This document shows, one piece after another, positions 59,054 through 64,000 of a DNA stretch of 64,000 nt. The position numbers were made by a program, and so were the translations under genes. The DNA is from Drosophila persimilis (taxonomy: Eukaryota; Arthropoda; Insecta; Diptera; Drosophilidae): NCBI RefSeq assembly GCF_003286085.1, contig NW_020825288.1:25172001-25236000 (forward strand), given 5' to 3'. The notes beneath the pieces are model-generated. The model ran no database searches and was not told the DNA's origin. It saw only the letters and a list, made by a program, of their open reading frames with translations. Each line of letters opens with the position of its first letter. Position 1 is the first letter of the stretch.

Positions 59054-59530
59054 TCAGGCCCCATGATTGCCAAATCAAATAGCCCGAAAAAAAAGAAAAG
59101 ACAACTAAGAGCCAACGGAAAAAAAAATGCGTGAAAGCCCACCTTTGGGTCAGTCGAATGATGGGATGCTCTTTCAATTAAATATCTAGAAAAGTTATAG
59201 GATTCGCTAGGAAGTTCTTAGAATGATCCCGAAAAGATACGAGAGATACGAGCCTAAGAAATGGCCTTAATTTCGGGTCTCCTAGAACAGACCATTAAAC
59301 GATATATAATATAGAACGTCTGACACCCGATTTTGACTCATTGTTAAGGCTGTAATTGGAATCTTTTTCGTTCCCCATTCATATGACATCTAAATATAAT
59401 TTTTTTAGTGCTCCACAATTTGTCTGAACATCTCCTAAAATGATTCTTTGGCGAAAATATACCTTTATTTATTTTATGGCCTTAATTTTTCTGCATTACA
59501 AAATTGCAATACCATCAGCAAGGGTATGCC

Positions 59531-59554
59531 AAAAAAAAAAAAAAAAAAAAAAAA
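59531..59554 (+). repeat. Poly(A) run of 24
   Basis: Twenty-four consecutive A. No retro-element body or polyadenylation signal is recognisable just upstream, so this is treated as a mononucleotide repeat. Confidence 0.9.
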
Positions 59555-59744
59555 TGCTGCGGCACGAAACGAGGCAACATTTTTTACGCTTAAATGGCAG
59601 ATTGTTAAAATAACAGAGGCGGCAACGGCACGCAAAATTGAACAACGGCACCGTCATTGCTCTCAGGTAGTACTTCCCAGAGGAGAGAGGCAGGAGGAAG
59701 AGCCACCAACCACCAACCACCAGTCGCCATCCAACGACCCAGCA

Positions 59745-59776
59745 GCGATCCGGCGATCCAGCGATCCAGCGATCCA
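59745..59776 (+). repeat. GCGATCCA octamer repeat (4 units)
   Basis: Four units, the first with one substitution (GCGATCCG). Confidence 0.88.
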
Positions 59777-62700
59777 ACAGGTGCAAGCCAAGATTAACGC
59801 AAAATCAAAGCGGAAAAGTCTGACGCGAGCCGAAGAGGAAGAAGGAAAGCGGTGGGAGGGGTAGGAGCGACCAGGAGGAGGTGAGGCATTAGAACATTTA
59901 GTTAACCCCTCAGTGGTTGTGCGGGGCTAATAAGGGCACGGCTATTCCACAGAAAAAGCTCTATTGTGTTCTTTAAAATATTTTATACCTACGGCTTACC
60001 GAATAGAATATCATTAGTTCTGCATGCATCTGTCGTTTGGATCTTGGAACACCTGCCCTTCAAGCATATAAGGGCATATATTTTGGATAATAATGGTTGT
60101 ATAATTCGGAGATTTTCCCATTTTGTAGGGCCAGGAAAACAGGTCTTGTACCATAAAATATATCTAGTACAATCCTGAAATGCCATCAAGATGATCCCTA
60201 AGCCCCTGTAAATCTAACATTATTCCAGTAATAAAGCAGAGAAGTTTATACTTGACCAGCCCAAGGGTTAAAGGCAGACTTTGGTTCCCCAAATGGTTAA
60301 CCGAATGCAATTGCTACCGACTCCTGGACTCTGCTGCCACTGCCACTGCCACTGCCGCTGCCGAAGCGCCACACAGCCACTGTCGCAGATCAGAGGCAGC
60401 AGCCTGAAGGCAGCGCTGCCGACTCGCTGCCTGCCACATGCAACTGGCAACTGTTGCAACTGCTGCGAGTCGCGCTTCGCTTTTGACTATATCATTAGAA
60501 GCATCATTAGAATCACTTGGCAGCGACTTGGCTGCGGGCAACGCCTCGAGTGGATTTTTGCTGCTGCTGCTGCATAATAATTGTTGCCGTTGTGGCAGGT
60601 TGCAGGTTGCAGGTTGCAGCAGCCTGCCTGCATGCCTCTTGCAGATTTCGGTTTGTGTCTGTCGATTTTCCCTTTTTTTTTTTTCTGTTTGTTGTTTGCT
60701 TTTGCATTGCAATTTCTTCGTTCCCTTCGCTGGGCATTAAACTTTTGATTAGCGCTTTTCCAGGAAAACAGCAACAAATTAGCCAAAGAACGAGCCAGAG
60801 ATTGCCAGAAGGGTTCAGGAGGGGTTTCCCTTTAACTTTTCATATGAGCAACATGGATTTACCTTTTGCTTTTCTTTGCATTTCTGTTTATTGTACCTCA
60901 AGGGTACTCAAGGGCATGCTGTATTCGTGAATGGATTTATATTGCAGGTATATTCAAGAAAAGAAGTGAATATATCCAAGCCAGTCTGTAGGTCCTGGTA
61001 TTTGGCTGTTTTTTGGACGGAATTCAGTAAAAGTTGTATGTGCCTTTCCCGTTTTCCCATCCATTCTATTTGCGAATAGCGGGTATCCCATAGTCGAGCT
61101 ATCGTCTGGAATGCCTCCATGTTTCCCCATTGTTTAGACCTGGCTTCCGGGGCACTTGTGATATCATTTTAACACGTTCGAAATGAGTCTTAGACTTGCA
61201 TTTATTGCTTATTATGCTGCGCTTTTCTTTTCTAATCTACATCTGCCCCAGCCTCTGCCTCTGCCCCTGTCCCAGCCCCTGCCTCTGACTCTGCTGCTGG
61301 CTGTGACTCTGCCTTTAATGTAGCATTTTACATTAGACTTTTCCAGAGCCTCGGCTTTGGTCTCTTGCCATGTTCTGGGGGCTCAGCCTCCTGGTGGCAC
61401 CTCTTCTTCAGCCGCTGTCTGCGATCATCGTATGGGAACCCGCAGTTCTCAGAGCCACACACATGCCACAAATTGCAGCACGTAGCTACCATTTAGTTGA
61501 ATGATCTAAGGCAATTGACATTTGCAATAAAATTGTTTCTCTTTTTTTCTTATCTGTTTTTTTTTTTTGCTGTTTGCTGTTGTTGTTAGAAATAAATAAA
61601 TTAAAAGAATGGTTAAGCTGGGCGTGGTCATTGCCATTGCCTTCTAAATGCTTCAAAATGATTTAGAAAGAACGAACCCCTTCATGAGAACTACTGAGAA
61701 TTATGTGCATGAAATATATGTATTTCAAATATATTTTCAATTTATCTAACATTTATTCAAACAAGAAAAGCTATAGAAGGAAGGTAATACGTACAGCAGA
61801 CCAGGATCTTGAAGGATTTAAAGGGGTATTCGTATGATATGTATATTTTTATAGCTCAATACTTATTTTAATATTCTTTAAATGAGTGAATATTGCTGAA
61901 GAAATTATGTTCTAGCCATGAACACTGCGATGGCAGTCTGGAATGGAACTACTGCCTGGAATAAGTTTAATCTTAGTCTTTCCCCAGATATTCTTGTAAA
62001 AATTTAGAAGGTGGAAGAAGGCTTTTGCATACCGCAGAAATATAATTAATGCGATTTTTTAAAGAAGGAAAATATAAATTAAGTGAGAGACTACCTAAAT
62101 AAAAGTAAATGAGGAATAAAATATTAGTGCTTTCATTAAACGTTATCCCTCCAATCATTTTGTATCGCCAAAACTACAGAAATCGATGAAACCTTCGATG
62201 GTTTGACATCTCTAACCTAAAATGTATCCTTATTGAAATTAAATTACATTGAAATGCCCTGCTTTACCCAACCTTAACCCAAAAATATAACCTGGATCTG
62301 TTGCAATGAAATAAGATTAAAATCAGACTGGCATTCAATCCTCTTCAACGACTGGTGACATGAACTTCCATCATTATCAGTCATGGGAACCCGAGACCGC
62401 ATTCAAGAGCAGTTCGAGTGCAATGACACCTTGCCACAGATGCAGTTGCCTCTTTGCGGCTGCTTGGCTTATCGAGCGACCAGCCGCCAACGCATTTGAC
62501 AACATTTCCATTTGTTTCCTCATTACGAGAGCGGCTGGCAGCCCAGCGCTTTGCCAGTAGAAAATTTCACCGGCCAAGAGTCGAGTTGAATGTTAATTAC
62601 GTGATGCTGCGAGGAAGCATCTCCTCATCGCTCCATGTGGCGACACCAGTCCAGTCCCCCCGCCACCTTGTGGCAGAGACGTCGCGGCGGTCGTGCAAAA

Positions 62701-64000
62701 GAAAGTGAAATGAGAAGCGTGGAAAGTCGACAAGAGGTGAAGATGGGTCTGCGCCGACTACAGACTACAGACCACAGGGTTCATGACTTTCAGCTGGTGC
62801 TGTTGTCGGCTGCTGTGGCAGCCAGAGGAGCGGCCTATTGTGGGGTTAGGGGAAAGGTGAAGAGGGCCGAGGCTTGAGATGGCAAGTTGGGGTGGGCCTT
62901 GGGGTCACTGAATAATTCGACTGGTCAATGAGTGTGTGTTGTGTGTGTGAGTGTACGAAGAGTGGGAAACGTTGATGATGATGCCGATGAGCAGGAAGAG
63001 TCGGACATATGGATGAGGAAGCCAAACGATGACAGATTACGATGAATGCTTCCTCGATTGAAACAAGAGTTTCTCCCAATAGGGAAATCATCGTTGTGAT
63101 GGGATGCAAATCAGGGCAAATGGCAAAAGTAAGACTTAACTATTGGGATGCCAGTACCTCTTCCTCTTGATGCCTTTCATATTATTTTCCTCATTGCTGA
63201 GCAATAATAATAGATCGTTAGTTCTTGTGTGGCCTGTCTCAGAATATGACAAGATTTTAGCTTTTCTTTCAGCAGGTCTTCGCCCCTATACATAACCCCA
63301 ACACGCTAGAAAATAAAGGCCATTTGAATGTAACTTGTAGATACTTTAAGTTATATATATCTTCCCCCCTTTAAAGCCTCTTCTTTGACAACATTTTCGC
63401 ATAGCACTGCTGGGAAAGGCTCCATCAAAACTTCAACCTCAAATGCCAGAGAGGTTAATAAATGTTTCGCCTGTGTGTATTTCTACTATGTATGGTATTG
63501 GAATTTAGTGCTAATGCGTACAAGAAAGAGGCGTGACAACCGAAAAAATAACAAAGTGCTAATAATTTCTGTGCGAAATTATGTTCGGGGGCAACGTTCC
63601 TCTGTGCCCAGACCGGCTATGCCCCAGAGAATGTCGAAGCTGGAAATAGAGGCAAGTAAGACAATGCTCGAGGCAGGCAAGCGTTTTATACCCTTTGAAT
63701 ATAGCTTTTTATAGGTGATGCCAAGACAGAGAAAGAACAAATAGAGTGCTGAAACAGTGCAATTAAGGATTGATTTTATAGATTTTATCTGTGATGATCG
63801 AAACATTCGAAACATCTAAAAGAACTGCAATTTTCATAAGATCTACATTTCCTAGTGACCGAAATCCTCCTGTTCCTTCTTCTATCCAAATGAAAATACC
63901 CTCTGGAAGAGTACCAAACCCAAAAAAACGTTTTACATTTTCTGCGGTTTAATTCGAAGCAATTTGCATTTGTTTCTCCTTTTCCTGCCACAATTTGTTT

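Larger units (their letters stand above)
58331..64000. other. Gene-free stretch at the right end
   Basis: Includes CGT, A and GCGATCCA repeats, GGTTGCA repeats (60597-60619), CCTCTGCC-type repeats (61245-61300) and GT repeats (62930-62950). Open frames at 58632-59177, 59448-59864 and 63385-63714 lack family features. Nothing further is recognised. Confidence 0.5.

Noticed and set aside
58632-59177. 181-codon minus-strand frame with poly-Asp
   Set aside because: Poly-Asp is the translation of the CGT microsatellite and the flanking residues are not protein-like.
59531-59554. Poly(A) run as the tail of a retroposed gene
   Set aside because: No recognisable mRNA-like or retroelement body precedes it and no target-site duplication was found.
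63385-63714. 109-codon plus-strand frame with a Lys/Glu-rich C-terminal half
   Set aside because: It looked mildly protein-like, but there is no domain, no supporting splice sites, and an AT-rich start. Not supported.

Overview
The window looks like Drosophila nuclear DNA, most likely from the obscura group. The signs are simple repeats with GC-rich units (GGGGCA, CCACTG, GTACGAGT types), CAG/polyQ runs inside coding sequence, a GAGA-rich promoter with Inr and DPE elements, a canonical GTGAGT splice donor, and transposon remnants of the kind common in Drosophila. The species call rests on general sequence character only and is an inference. There is no sign of bacterial operons, CRISPR arrays, tRNA or rRNA genes.

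Only one confident protein-coding exon is present. It is the first coding exon (51469-52559, minus strand, 363 codons) of a gene I do not recognise. It encodes a Ser/Ala/Gly/Gln-rich, mostly disordered N-terminus and runs directly into a consensus splice donor. Upstream of it are a roughly 560-nt leader with three short upstream ORFs, an Inr at 53117 with a DPE at exactly +28, and GAGA repeats 138-162 bp further upstream. Transcription runs toward lower coordinates. No second coding exon can be recognised between 1 and 51468, so most of the window is probably a very large first intron, perhaps with unrecognised small exons. The sequence from 53283 to 64000 is upstream of this promoter and also shows no convincing gene.

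The most interesting locus lies inside that presumed intron at 43905-45120. A truncated, frameshifted copy of a membrane-anchored DnaJ (DNAJB12/DNAJB14 type) is present on the plus strand. Its J-domain N-terminal half is duplicated as a nearby inverted repeat, with arms at 43993-44210 and 44579-44823, about 97% identical outside two gaps, and a 368-nt loop. A diverged 45-bp direct repeat brackets the whole structure, and transposon-like sequence with a GGAC run lies on its right side. Any transcript through it, including the host pre-mRNA, would fold into a long double-stranded hairpin homologous to a DnaJ gene. That is the architecture of Drosophila hairpin-RNA siRNA loci.

The other notable structure is a dispersed GA-tailed motif family (GCTAAGCCACACTGG...GAGAG). 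At least twelve copies lie between 25.7 and 47.2 kb on both strands, three of them in a 56-bp tandem array. There are also clusters of CGATA/GATAA sites at 13.3, 18.9-19.3 and 20.8-21.1 kb, a perfect DRE at 34.39 kb, and many microsatellites. The remaining sequence is low-complexity-rich intronic or intergenic DNA with no supported gene.
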